Assembly (NCBI GenBank): GCA_036245525.1
Contig: BTPG01000004.1
Coordinates: forward strand, 162,097,959 to 162,161,958
Reading direction: 5' to 3'
DNA from: Semisulcospira habei
Lineage: Eukaryota; Mollusca; Gastropoda; Semisulcospiridae
Length of the DNA stretch: 64,000 bases
Shown one piece after another: positions 9,137 through 19,121 of the stretch; the stretch's first letter is position 1; each line of letters starts with the position of its first letter. A program made the translations under genes and the position numbers. The notes beneath the pieces are model-generated. The model was not told the origin of the DNA. It saw only the letters and a list, made by a program, of their open reading frames with translations, and ran no database searches.

Positions 9137-12100
9137 GTCGTCAATTAATTCATCAACCAGTTCATCACAAATGTCTTCAGATAACTTGAGCCTGTAATGA
9201 CCTGGTGCATAAGCTTTTTCCTTACTGTGAAAAACACGTTTCGTGTCTCCAACTGCAAGTGACTTCTTATGTGTTTGAATTATTTCAAGATTATGTTTGT
9301 TTGATCTCAGTGACTTGTTTGGATAGTCAGGCATTAATGCACCATCTAACACTTGCTTGTAATGTTCATGACGAATGTCTTTATTTTTTATTGCTGTTTT
9401 TTTAATTCCTTTGGCTTTCGACTGACTGCCTTTCTGATGCAGTATAGAATACATTTTGGATCTCAGTCCAACATACTCAACTATTGGCACACCATTTAGT
9501 TCATCCTTAAACTTTCCAGGCACTTTCTTGTTTTGTGTGCTAAACAGTGGATGATCTTTAGGATAGTCAGATGTGTCATACATGTGTAACTCTGTTTTCA
9601 TGTCTTCATAAAAGTCTTCAGTACACACATCAATGATCATAGAGTCAGTGTCAGTGTATAGCAGACGACACTCAGGATACTTCGGTTTGAAGTAATCATA
9701 ATAAAATTCAAGCATCAACAGTTTTGACAACTCAAGAATTGCCATACCAATGAATACTGGCTTGTCCAGTTTGACAATCTTTTTTTTGAGTGACACTGCA
9801 TACAATGATGAATGAAACTCTTTGTATCCTGTGTACTGAGGCTTACCTGTGAGTTTAATTGCACCCGATTCAGTTGTGACCAGTCTCATATCTTTGCGGT
9901 GATGAGGATTTTCCATTGTCTTGCCAAAACAGGCATTGTTCATAAGCTTAAAGAAGTCTTTGTCAAATGCAGTGTTGCCGTCTCTGGCACGAAGGGTTGT
10001 GTTCTTCATTATATAATCTTTCATGAAAGCACTCTGATCAAATTGAATTCCTCTGTGAACTTTCTTTAGTACTAACCCATGTCTGATGTAAAACTGTAAC
10101 AAGCGGTAGTGACAAACGTAATTGAATTTGTCATTTAGATTTGGCACAAGTTTAGTGTCTTCTTTTTTTCCTGTCATACTCATTTTCTCAACAGCTAATG
10201 GATAATCATTATGATAATCATGTAGGTGGTGTGGATACTCCAGGTCGACTTCAAAGATCCAACCCTTCGCGTCGTTTTGGTCAAGATTCATAATATTGTT
10301 AGTTAACCCTGACTCTGTTACATCATACTGTGACAAATCATGCAGACAAAAGTTTTTCAAGGGTAATAACTCACACATCGCGAACCCATAAAGGTTATTA
10401 GCGTCCAAGTACGTAATGAATGACCTTGACCTCGAGGGGTCAAATCCCTGACCAAGGTCACCATAACCGTCCAGATATTTATTGTTGGCTCTGGCGTAGT
10501 TATTTGCTGCAATACTAATCCCTCCCCTCAATCCACGTTCCACCATTTCACCCATCGTACGATCAGACAACAGGTCTATAGATATCTTACTGGATTTCAA
10601 AAATGCATCCCATGTCATGCCAGGACTAGTTATGTAACAGGCAGGGTCAAGCTTGTAGTGTAACAAACCCTTTTCACGGTAACTTTCAAATACGTCTGCT
10701 AGCAAACAAACGTCTGCTTTCAAGTACTGGTCATGGTAGTCACCAATCGTCTGACATCCTAACTTCCCCCACGCATCAAGTGCATGCTGGTATTCAGAGT
10801 CAGAAATACCTTTGCCAGTTAGTGTGGAATAAAATTTCTCTTTTGGTGGCAGTCTTGTTTCTTCAAACACAACCCAGTGATCAATGTACTCATATGGATA
10901 CACACCTTTCTTAATCAAGTCTGGCTCAAAATATTTACTCGTTATTGGATACTCAGTCAGTCCTTCTGCCAGACTAGCAAGACCTAAAGATAAATGTTGC
11001 ATGGAGTCATAAAATGCTAATTTATCTAACCTAAAAGTTAAGTATTTCTCAGTTGTCTGGGCAATGCAACTTATGTTTTTGTACGACTCGTCTACAGCAT
11101 GATGATGTGTGAATCATATCCTTTGAGATTGTGAAAAAAGATTGGTAACTTGTATGTCTTAGGATCTATTTTTAATTTCAAGTTACAATCACCATGTGCA
11201 GCACCCCTGTAACGCCCAGTTATGTGATCATGGTCACGAACTTTATCACCCCCTAAAGGCTGTTCACAAATCCAACACGTCTCAGCTGTATCAAATTTCA
11301 GTTTGTCTTCTTCTGTCATCACCAAAGGCATCTGACATGTTGTGAGATACTGTACTACCTGACTATACAGATGTCTCATTTCTGTTAAAAACAGACAAGC
11401 TGCATTTTCACCTCTGTAGATAACAGGCTCTGAATGCAAACCGTCTGACCTAACAAGAATGTATCCAAAAGAACACACCACTTGGTCACTCAGTTTTATA
11501 GTCTTTGGTAATGACTCTGGAACAGGACCTTCATATTGAACAACTAATGATTCGAAATCTGCATACACTACAAACGGCAGCTTTTGCTGATTCCCATAGT
11601 TCTTAAAATACACTTGACTACCAGGATCTGGATACTTAAGTACAGTTTGTATATCATCAGGTGACCTGCAGTGTAAAACATGTTTGTGTGCCACTTCAAT
11701 AGAGGAAAACCTCTGTAAACATCTTTTACACACTTCCTGTTTACACTTGTGTTTTGTTGTATGCCCATGAATTAGACGTGACATATTTCTGATAATTGTG
11801 TAGTGAAAGTTATTGTCATCACCGGTAGGGCCGATTAGCAACATGTCAACATGCTTATCTTCTGACTGACCATAGGTTGGTGCCAGTGGGGACACTCTAA
11901 TTGGCTGTAACTTGTTCTCAGATTCATTATCCCACACAAACACATTCACAGATATACCAGGATTTAGTTTTTCAAACAAGTCTATGTCCTCTATTTTAAC
12001 AGGGAACTCAATGCCACTAAAATCGAGTTCATTTACAAATTTGGTGTAGTTAGATACACGTTCAGGTTTTGACTTTACAAAGTGCAGTTTAGCAAGCACA

Positions 12101-12597
12101 CACCACATGAAACAATAGTTGTCATTGTTCTGAATATTAACGACAGCCTTTTTGTTTGCTACTTCTGTTGGCAGTGGCAACCACGATTTACCTAATATAG
12201 GATGATACCTTGACTGCTTTAATTGTAGTTCATGTACATGACCTTCGTGCCAACCAGACCCCTTCATTTTTGCACTGTCAATTGCTTGGAGGAAGTCAGG
12301 TAATAGTCTGTCTCTAAACACGTTTTCTAATTCTCTTCTTGTGTTAACTGTGTGTTGTCTTGTTGATATGTACGATACAATCACTTCACCGTCTACTCTA
12401 GTAAATTCTATTTTAGCAACAATCTGAATCTTCACACTGCCTGTAAGAAGATTTTGTTGTATGACAGAAAAAGAGTTTTCTATTGATTCATAAACATTAT
12501 TAGTATTGGTTATAGGTAAGTCTGTTGTGTGAAACACGTTTCTTAAGCTTGATGAGCCAGGATTTGATGGGCCAGGGCTTTGTGAATTGTCCGTCAT
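9092..12597 (-). pseudogene. Protein-primed DNA polymerase B of Maverick B, one frameshift
   Basis: Replicative polymerase of the element, about 1,165 codons. It is two open frames, 12597-11092 and the part ending at 9092, separated by a 4-nt deletion at about 11097/11098. Seen in order: N-terminal region unique to this family, C2H2-like finger (CKRCLQRF), exonuclease I (YADFESL, about residue 345), CWICE...DHDHITGRYRG cysteine/histidine cluster, exonuclease II (HNLKGYDSH), motif A (DANNLYG, about 730), motif B (MNNACFGKTMEN, about 890) and motif C (YTDTDS, about 980). All catalytic residues are present. The deletion alone should inactivate the gene unless it is an assembly error. Confidence 0.92.
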
Positions 12598-12614
12598 TTT
12601 TATTTGTCCGACAA
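12598..12614 (-). promoter_or_regulatory. Palindrome plus A-rich box before PolB (B)
   Basis: On the minus strand TTGTCGGACAA (12604-12614) is followed at once by ATAAAA and the PolB ATG at 12597. It is identical in spacing and sequence to element A (2172-2191). Candidate promoter/operator, by conservation. Confidence 0.5.
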
Positions 12615-12639
12615 AATAATAAAATAAAAATTATTAACG

Positions 12640-12978
12640 TTAACTCTGCTGGCTCACCTTGTGTAATACCACTTTATTAACTGTAACACTGTCAATATAA
12701 ACATTTAGTTTGCGCAGTTGTTTAAATATGCTATAACAAACTTCCCCTAACCAACCATAGTTGGTATCATCAACTTTAAAAGTAGGTGTCTTTAAATCAA
12801 CTGTCATGCACTCCACATTTGGATGCTCATCGACATAATCCAAAGTCACACTATATGTAGCATATATTTCTGATGGTGCTGAAAGGCTTATGTAAGTCTG
12901 TTTGGGTGATATTAAGTCAGTAAAGTGCATAACATCTTTGAAAAGGTGTGTAAGATCAAGCACTTGTCCGTCTGTCAT
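12640..12978 (-). CDS. Small protein of unknown function, 112 aa (Maverick B)
   Basis: Lies between PolB and ATPase. It begins MTDGQVLDLTHLF. The upstream sequence reads TTTGTCCAATAAAAATG into the start, sharing the GTCC motif and A-rich box with the PolB gene. The core VDLKTPTFKVDDTNYGW and VTVNKVVLHKV are conserved with the element A partner. No domain recognised. It is predicted soluble. Confidence 0.7.
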   Translation of the reverse strand: MTDGQVLDLTHLFKDVMHFTDLISPKQTYISLSAPSEIYATYSVTLDYVDEHPNVECMTVDLKTPTFKVDDTNYGWLGEVCYSIFKQLRKLNVYIDSVTVNKVVLHKVSQQS

Positions 12979-13014
12979 TTTTATTGGACAAACAAATGTA
13001 TAAATTAATTTACA

Positions 13015-13626
13015 TCAATTTACTAACCCATACCCTGTGGGCTGATCTGTCTTTAAAATGAGCTTTAGATGCTTAGTTGATTTCAGTTTATTTTTTACAT
13101 CATCACGTTCATGTTTATTTGGTATGACATCGTTTTCTCTGAGACAGTCTTCAAAGCTGTCACGATCCTTGCAGTAAAACAAACAGATAAACTTTAACTG
13201 TTCTCGAAAATCTTTTAGTACAGCATTATATTTTTGAGTGAGAATCCATACACTGACATTTGCGTGTCTGCCACTGAAGGCAAGTTCTGATAGAGTGTTT
13301 CTCTTCTTGACAATGTCTTTTTCTGCAGAACAGTCATCAACAATAAACAAAGTTGGCTGTCCTTCAAATTGCTTGTAAAAATATTGTAGGTAGTCATTCA
13401 GTTTTTTCTCAGGGTCAACTAAGTATATGTTGCTGTCAGTCCAAATGAATAAACGGTTGTGATAAGCTTTGTTGTGTTTGATTGTTGGACAAAATATGAC
13501 AATGTTTTCAAAGTGGTGTATGTATCTTGTTTGTAAGAGGTTAAGTACAAATTCAGTTTTCCCACACCCTGTGGCACCACAAAACAATCCACAGTGTGGG
13601 TCAAGGGTCATTAAGCTCAGGTTCAT
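13015..13626 (-). CDS. Genome-packaging ATPase (A32/FtsK-HerA type), Maverick B
   Basis: 203 aa from the ATG at 13626, which follows TATTAAA. Walker A is GATGCGKT near residue 16-23, Walker B is LFIVDDC near residue 91-97, and a downstream sensor-like block WILTQKYN follows. The size is typical of Polinton ATPases. In the family it drives DNA into the capsid, so its presence next to a capsid-like gene supports a virion-forming ancestry. The ORF is intact. The capsid-like stop codon (13646) lies 19 bp upstream of this start, indicating very tight packing. Confidence 0.9.
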   Translation of the reverse strand: MNLSLMTLDPHCGLFCGATGCGKTEFVLNLLQTRYIHHFENIVIFCPTIKHNKAYHNRLFIWTDSNIYLVDPEKKLNDYLQYFYKQFEGQPTLFIVDDCSAEKDIVKKRNTLSELAFSGRHANVSVWILTQKYNAVLKDFREQLKFICLFYCKDRDSFEDCLRENDVIPNKHERDDVKNKLKSTKHLKLILKTDQPTGYGLVN

Positions 13627-13645
13627 TTTAATACACAATATAATT

Positions 13646-14929
13646 TTAATATATGTGTCCACTCAGTCTACTGTCTTGTATATTGAGTTGTGCGTCATAT
13701 ATCAGGTACAAATATATGTTAATGGCTGCTGCAGTTTCAACCTTCTTTTGTATCTGAATTGTTATTCCATCACTACCGTTCTCGACAGTACGTCCTGACC
13801 CATGAAGGTAATCGTCATCTGTACTACGAAGGTCTAGCCACAGTGCATACTTGTTTGTAAGGTATTGTCCGATCCTAACGTCATACAGATGTAGATCTTT
13901 GCACACAATGTTTGCTGGTTTATCTCTAATCCTTCCTCCTGCAAAATACTTTGTGATCTCATCGTAGTGTTGATAAGGTAACATTCCTGAAGCATACACT
14001 TGATTAGGGCGGCCTTCGATTGTGCAGGACAAATGTGTAATCTTAGGATTGTAGAATTTTTCTGAATCTCTTTTGTATGGACTCACCGGTTCAACAAACA
14101 ACATAAGAATACCTTTCAGTGACCTGGCAGGTGTGTTTAAGTTTATGTTCCACATTGGGTCGCTTTTGTCTTTGGGTATTAAACTATGTCTAATCACACG
14201 GTCATAATAAATTGGAAGTCTTGACTGGTATTGATTTTGAATGAGTCTGGCTAGATCAGTATGTGTAACAATTTCATATTCCAAAGAAATGTTAGAGATC
14301 TTATATGTGGCATCTGTGGCAGATGATTTTATAACTTTGGAGTAGTCATTGAAGGTTAGTTCAAAACTCAGACGGTCATTCAGTGCCCCTTGATAATAAG
14401 GCAAATGTGCTGTTAGGATTTCAAACTCAAGTGGAATGTAAAATCTGGTTCCATATGTTTCTGCTATAATAACGTCCTGGGCTGCTGACGTTGATTTATC
14501 TCCAGCATTGATTCGAAGTTTACCAACATTATCTGGCTGTATGCCTTGATAAATACGGTCTTCTCGTTCTTCTCTTGTGAGCCAAAGGTCTTTGTAACAG
14601 TAGAATACATCTGAGTCGTCAAGACTAAACACTTCCTGTCCTTCAAGTTTTACTTTAATAGTTCTAACAATTGCTCTGCCAAGATTGTCAAATAGTGTTC
14701 TGTTCACATCTGCGTCTGATGATAGTTCAATATTAAATGCAAGGCGTGCAGTGCCAGGAACGATAACATCACTGGGACCTAGGTTTGGAAACTTAACTGT
14801 AAGTGTTTGGTTCTGGTCTATGGTACTTGGATTGTTCGTGATGACTATCGATTGTCTTATGCCCTTAACACCCAGGGGCTCACGTAGTTTTCTGTATGGG
14901 TCTAACTTTGATCCGTAAGACTGTGTCAT
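13646..14929 (-). CDS. Major-capsid-like protein (probable double jelly roll), Maverick B
   Basis: 427 aa from the ATG at 14929, immediately preceded by AATAAAA. Beta-rich throughout with no membrane segment. Conserved blocks include an LDPYRKLREPLGVKG start, the KDLWL block, LPYYQGALNDRLSFEL, and the C-terminal LWLDLRSTDDDYLHGSG, then IYLYLIYDAQLNI. The length, the C-terminal block and pairing with the ATPase resemble the double-jelly-roll major capsid proteins of Polinton-like elements. This is a family-style inference without a structure search. Intact. Confidence 0.65.
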   Translation of the reverse strand: MTQSYGSKLDPYRKLREPLGVKGIRQSIVITNNPSTIDQNQTLTVKFPNLGPSDVIVPGTARLAFNIELSSDADVNRTLFDNLGRAIVRTIKVKLEGQEVFSLDDSDVFYCYKDLWLTREEREDRIYQGIQPDNVGKLRINAGDKSTSAAQDVIIAETYGTRFYIPLEFEILTAHLPYYQGALNDRLSFELTFNDYSKVIKSSATDATYKISNISLEYEIVTHTDLARLIQNQYQSRLPIYYDRVIRHSLIPKDKSDPMWNINLNTPARSLKGILMLFVEPVSPYKRDSEKFYNPKITHLSCTIEGRPNQVYASGMLPYQHYDEITKYFAGGRIRDKPANIVCKDLHLYDVRIGQYLTNKYALWLDLRSTDDDYLHGSGRTVENGSDGITIQIQKKVETAAAINIYLYLIYDAQLNIQDSRLSGHIY

Positions 14930-14969
14930 TTTTATTATGCACAATAAAAAATAATAAATTAATAAAACA

Positions 14970-16220
14970 ATGGCTGCGGGAGGATTTAATCATGAAGATT
15001 TTGAAATGGATGACACGTATGATTTTGGTAATACAACAGATATGACAGATATGACAGATATGACTGGTACAAGAAATATTTACAGTTTACATCATGAACT
15101 TTTAGAAACCAAAGTGAACTCATTTTATGATCATGTTGGTAATCGCCCAGACAACGTAGACCCTAACCAGTTTGAACTTGATGGCAAGGGTCATTTATAT
15201 TTAAATACTGTTGACAAAGGAAAAGTACTATTGACTAACAAAAAAGACCCTAGTAGGTTTAGGGCTTTAAGTACAATAAAAAATGAAGGTGGTGTTGGTG
15301 CCTTGCGTCAACTTGGTATTGGAGGGTCTCCTGTCACGCCAAGACTGGCTAGTGTTCTTCACGACACGCAAACAAAGTTGCCAACAGGGCAAGAGATTGA
15401 AATGGCACCAGTAACAAGCCTACCAGAAATAGCAAACACAGTGATACAAGAAACCTCATTTACTGAAGGACAAATAAATGATGCTATGAAAACAATAGAT
15501 GACCCACCTTTGTCAATGAGGGAGATTATGGGTTTGGATAAATCACTGCAGACAATAAGAGGTGAGATGGTTAATAATGTTGCCAAACTAGGTGAGCTTG
15601 ATAAACACATAGAACGTGAAAAAGAGAAACTGGCTACAGCAGACAATGGAAATCTTGACACAGAAATAAAAGAAAGAATTCAACACAGATTAAATGATTT
15701 GCAGATAGAAAGATCAGGACGGTTAGAAGTGATTAGTATTGGAAGACAAAAACTAAAATCACAGGTCAACAGAATTAGAGAAACTATTCAGAAAATACTT
15801 CACGAAGACACTACTCTGGCTGAGAGACTTAAAACACTTTTCAGAGAGCAGGGTATCACAATTGCTAGTTTAATTACAGCTCTGGGATTTATTATCAGTA
15901 CTGTTGTGTTGGCTGTCTCCGGCAGTGGTGTACCCGGTGGTAGTCCAACACCGCCAGCCCCGGCACCTCCAGCACCACCAACAGACCCAAAAGACTTACA
16001 GTCATGGGTAAAGAAACAGTTGTCTCACATATCAGACTTGCTTAAGAAATTGGCTCTGAAAGCAATAAACGCTTTGCCTGGTATTATAGGCACTGTTGTC
16101 AGTTGGTTGATTAGTACAGCGGCAAAGGCAGTAGGGTTTATGGCAGAGCATGTGTGGATCTTTCTGGTTACAGTAGGTGGGTTGATGGTGGGTTATTTAA
16201 TGAAACAGATAAAGAAGTAA
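14970..16220 (+). CDS. Coiled-coil/multi-TM protein, 416 aa (Maverick B)
   Basis: Divergent from the capsid-like gene across 40 bp of A/T-rich DNA. The N-terminus is acidic with a short repeat (TDMTDMTDMTG). The middle (about 195-290) is strongly charged and helical. A hydrophobic segment follows (about 295-318), then a Pro-rich linker (about 320-338), an amphipathic basic segment and two further hydrophobic segments (about 365-385 and 390-411) before a basic end. Proteins of this plan recur in cnidarian and mollusc Maverick-like loci as I remember them, without assigned function. Its 3' end overlaps the convergent next gene by 24 bp. Confidence 0.75.
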   Translation: MAAGGFNHEDFEMDDTYDFGNTTDMTDMTDMTGTRNIYSLHHELLETKVNSFYDHVGNRPDNVDPNQFELDGKGHLYLNTVDKGKVLLTNKKDPSRFRALSTIKNEGGVGALRQLGIGGSPVTPRLASVLHDTQTKLPTGQEIEMAPVTSLPEIANTVIQETSFTEGQINDAMKTIDDPPLSMREIMGLDKSLQTIRGEMVNNVAKLGELDKHIEREKEKLATADNGNLDTEIKERIQHRLNDLQIERSGRLEVISIGRQKLKSQVNRIRETIQKILHEDTTLAERLKTLFREQGITIASLITALGFIISTVVLAVSGSGVPGGSPTPPAPAPPAPPTDPKDLQSWVKKQLSHISDLLKKLALKAINALPGIIGTVVSWLISTAAKAVGFMAEHVWIFLVTVGGLMVGYLMKQIKK

Positions 16221-17456
16221 TACCCCTAATTCTGTTAATCCTATTACCAATGCAGTTCTTTCTGACTCATGTGTGTCAGGGGTTGGTGTAGGGGTTACCG
16301 CTTGTATGAGTGCCAGTGTTGGGGCCAGGGCCGGGGTTGGGGGTGTTACCGTCTGTAATGATTTTAACGGCTGTACGTGTGTGGTTGTGGCCCCCAAGTT
16401 TACAGATTGATTGAGACCGAGTTTTTGACCAACACCTGCAACAATGATTTCATTATTATAATTTGTTATTGTACCCATTTGTAATTGAAGGTCAGATGGT
16501 AACATGTATAACCCTATGCCAACTACAAAGTCAACTTTTGATCTGGCATATCTGAGTACGTCTTGGTAGCGTTGTATGCTAGATGGGAGATCAACTGTTG
16601 AATTAATTGAATCTTCAAGATTTGCAAGAAACTGTTTTTGTGCTTCAAATTTACCACTTCCATTCAAAATATTTGATTTTGTTAGTGATTGTGCACCTAG
16701 TATACACCAGACATATGTTCTGATTGACTCATTGACGCGCTCGACTCCTGCTTGAGTAAACCCGTCAGATTTATCTAAAATAAATGTGGTCCACGCATTA
16801 TTCTGCTTCTGCTCTATTGATCCTATCCAGACTTCAGATTTTGATGAGAATGAAGTGTACCCAGGGTAGTAATCTTGTGGGTATTGTCTGTGACTCATAG
16901 CGTAATACAATGTACCCATACCATTGTGATCATCAAGTTTTTGTGTAAAGTCATACTTGGGGCTGATGTTAAATTCATTACAAATGCGTTCAAACGCTTT
17001 CATATCCATGGGGTTGTTAAACCTGTTGAAACTGGATTCAGTGGGTAATGGTGTATGCAGTTCTGACAGTATACGTCTAAGCTGGTAATAAACATAAAAA
17101 CGATACACAGACCTAATCAGTTTGTTTGAGTGATTCAAGTGGTCTGTAAATGAAACACCACAGCCTGTAGTTGAACATAGTATAGCAAAGTTGAGTTGGT
17201 TTTGAAACATCTGTAGTGGACTTGAAGACCACTTTCTTGCAGTTGAGTCATCTGTTATTGGAGGGTTTAGGTAATGGTCAAACGGATTCGGTACTTTGAC
17301 TTGAAATAGATCTTGTACGCTTGCGTCAGACACAGCAATATCAAGTTGATTTAGTTGAATTATTTTCTGTTCATAAGTAGGTGCAACATTATATTTGGCA
17401 TCCATATTAAATTGAAATGCGTTTGTAGTGGTAATGGTTGGTGATTTAAATTCCAT
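16197..17456 (-). CDS. Unknown protein with C-terminal TM anchor, 419 aa (Maverick B)
   Basis: The ATG at 17456 is preceded by ATATAAAAAAGG. The N-terminal half contains the striking block VPNPFDHYLNPPITDDSTARKW and QLNFAILCSTTGCG. The region from about residue 355 is Pro/Thr-rich, and the protein ends with a likely transmembrane segment (about 400-418). Its partner gene in element A lies outside the window. I do not recognise a catalytic motif. A virion component is plausible from gene neighbourhood only. It is divergent from the next + gene, with 24 bp between starts. Confidence 0.7.
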   Translation of the reverse strand: MEFKSPTITTTNAFQFNMDAKYNVAPTYEQKIIQLNQLDIAVSDASVQDLFQVKVPNPFDHYLNPPITDDSTARKWSSSPLQMFQNQLNFAILCSTTGCGVSFTDHLNHSNKLIRSVYRFYVYYQLRRILSELHTPLPTESSFNRFNNPMDMKAFERICNEFNISPKYDFTQKLDDHNGMGTLYYAMSHRQYPQDYYPGYTSFSSKSEVWIGSIEQKQNNAWTTFILDKSDGFTQAGVERVNESIRTYVWCILGAQSLTKSNILNGSGKFEAQKQFLANLEDSINSTVDLPSSIQRYQDVLRYARSKVDFVVGIGLYMLPSDLQLQMGTITNYNNEIIVAGVGQKLGLNQSVNLGATTTHVQPLKSLQTVTPPTPALAPTLALIQAVTPTPTPDTHESERTALVIGLTELGVLLLYLFH

Positions 17457-17480
17457 CCTTTTTTATATGAGATAATAAAA

Positions 17481-18191
17481 ATGTTTATTACATTAACAAA
17501 TCTTGACACAAGCAAACCAGTGTGGTTAACTAATGGGATTGATAATCGTGATGGTAGCAAGGCTGTAGCTATCCATGAAATGTTCTATACAGTAAAATGG
17601 TTTAATGTAACAGATGATATATATAATAAAGTAATTTTTGATGGTAAGACTGAAGCTATACCACCTGGGTATTATGACTTTTGTACTATAGCTGAATGGT
17701 TTCAAAGTAAATTTAAAATTAAAGCAACTTTAAATCCAGCTAACCTACTTGTTACATTAGAATTTCTGAAACAAGATTGGTTAAGGATCTCAGATAGATT
17801 TGCATATTTACTTGGATTTTATATTGACGAAGATTGGTATAGAACAGATGATTTAGGTGAAGCTATGTTTGGTATTATAACAATGAAGACAAAAAAACTT
17901 AAAATAACTGGAAAACGCCCTGTCAATTTGTCAGTACACACAGTGCTAAATGTTTATTTGAAAGAACTAAACACATCTGAGAATGTTCACAATGGAAAGC
18001 CTTCAACTTTGTTGAGATGCTTACCTACTGGAACTGCTCCGTATTGTGAAAGTGTAGTTGTTAGATTTCCTAATTTGCAGTTTAAGAAATTAGGTTCTAG
18101 TTTCTTTGAGTCACTGAGTATATCTGTAACTAATCAGGATGACAAACCAGTTCTTATGCATGATTTTAGTGTTGTGTTGGAAATTAAATAA
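17481..18191 (+). CDS. Possible minor capsid/penton-like protein, 236 aa (Maverick B)
   Basis: The ATG directly follows GATAATAAAA. The protein is beta-rich with no membrane segment. The C-terminal third (GKPSTLLRCLP, RFPNLQFKKL, then SISVTNQDDKPVLMHDFSVVLEI) has the look of single-jelly-roll minor capsid (penton-like) proteins of Polinton-type elements. I infer this from sequence style only. The size fits a penton. Intact, and followed after 20 bp by the next gene. Confidence 0.5.
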   Translation: MFITLTNLDTSKPVWLTNGIDNRDGSKAVAIHEMFYTVKWFNVTDDIYNKVIFDGKTEAIPPGYYDFCTIAEWFQSKFKIKATLNPANLLVTLEFLKQDWLRISDRFAYLLGFYIDEDWYRTDDLGEAMFGIITMKTKKLKITGKRPVNLSVHTVLNVYLKELNTSENVHNGKPSTLLRCLPTGTAPYCESVVVRFPNLQFKKLGSSFFESLSISVTNQDDKPVLMHDFSVVLEIK

Positions 18192-18211
18192 TTTTATTTT
18201 TGTTTATAAAA

Positions 18212-19090
18212 ATGAGTGGTCTTGGTCCAAAGCCTAGAATCATACCAGTTGCGTGTCCAGTAACAGAGTTGAAAGATTTGGCAGACGTCCAGGATTTTGA
18301 GAAGGAGGGGGATGTTGGAGAAATATATGGTTTTGAACTTGATTCAAATGGCATGTACAAGAGGAAAGTAATTGTTGACATGAAAGACGGTGAAAGACAG
18401 ATTCCTAAACTTGGTCAGCTACGTGATGTTACTGTACCTACTCCACCTGTAAATAATGTGCCCTACAACTTAATACATGTAGGTAGTAAGTGGGTTGTTT
18501 CACCTGTGCCTGTTCCACCACCCACAATTGACTGGGACATAAAGTTGGAATTTATTAGTCCTTATGTATACACTGATGATGAAGGTGCCTTAGTGTTTAG
18601 GAAGGTTGTTAACTCGGGGCCGCTTATTGTAAGTCTTGTTCCAAGCTTTGCTTCAGACGACAATAGCAGAGAAAAACTGAAAGTTGAAAATTATGAGAGA
18701 CGGAGATATCTTCTTACACATAGGAAGGGTAGGTCTGATGCGAAGGTCGTGTTTGCACCAATAAACTTTTCCATCGCAAGAGAAGCGACAATAGTATTTG
18801 AAATTATCATGAGATCAGTAACTACTGCTAAAGAGGCTCAAATTGCACAAGGAATTAAACTTACATGGAATGACACAGTAACAGAATCATCAAAGGTCTT
18901 TATTGCTATTACAAAAAATAATGATGTTATTAATGTTTCGAGCAGTATTCCAGCTGTCAAGGTGGTGGTTGACAAAACAACTTTTGTTCGTCTAACTTAC
19001 ATAAACCTTGAACACATTGATCTTGTTGCATTTTATTATGCCAGCAAATTGTATACTTTTGAAGAGTTGCAAAATGTAATTGCTGATTAA
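18212..19090 (+). CDS. Unknown protein, 292 aa (Maverick B)
   Basis: The start at ATG 18212 follows TTATAAA; the longer reading uses a non-ATG start. The N-terminal Pro-rich segments (PTPPVNNVP, PVPVPPPTIDW, about 85-115) divide two beta-rich halves. No membrane segment, no known motif. The stop codon is within TTAAATAAAA. Position among capsid-region genes suggests a structural role, but this is not shown. Confidence 0.65.
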   Translation: MSGLGPKPRIIPVACPVTELKDLADVQDFEKEGDVGEIYGFELDSNGMYKRKVIVDMKDGERQIPKLGQLRDVTVPTPPVNNVPYNLIHVGSKWVVSPVPVPPPTIDWDIKLEFISPYVYTDDEGALVFRKVVNSGPLIVSLVPSFASDDNSREKLKVENYERRRYLLTHRKGRSDAKVVFAPINFSIAREATIVFEIIMRSVTTAKEAQIAQGIKLTWNDTVTESSKVFIAITKNNDVINVSSSIPAVKVVVDKTTFVRLTYINLEHIDLVAFYYASKLYTFEELQNVIAD

Positions 19091-19121
19091 ATAAAAAAAA
19101 ATATTTGTGAATAAAAAAAAA

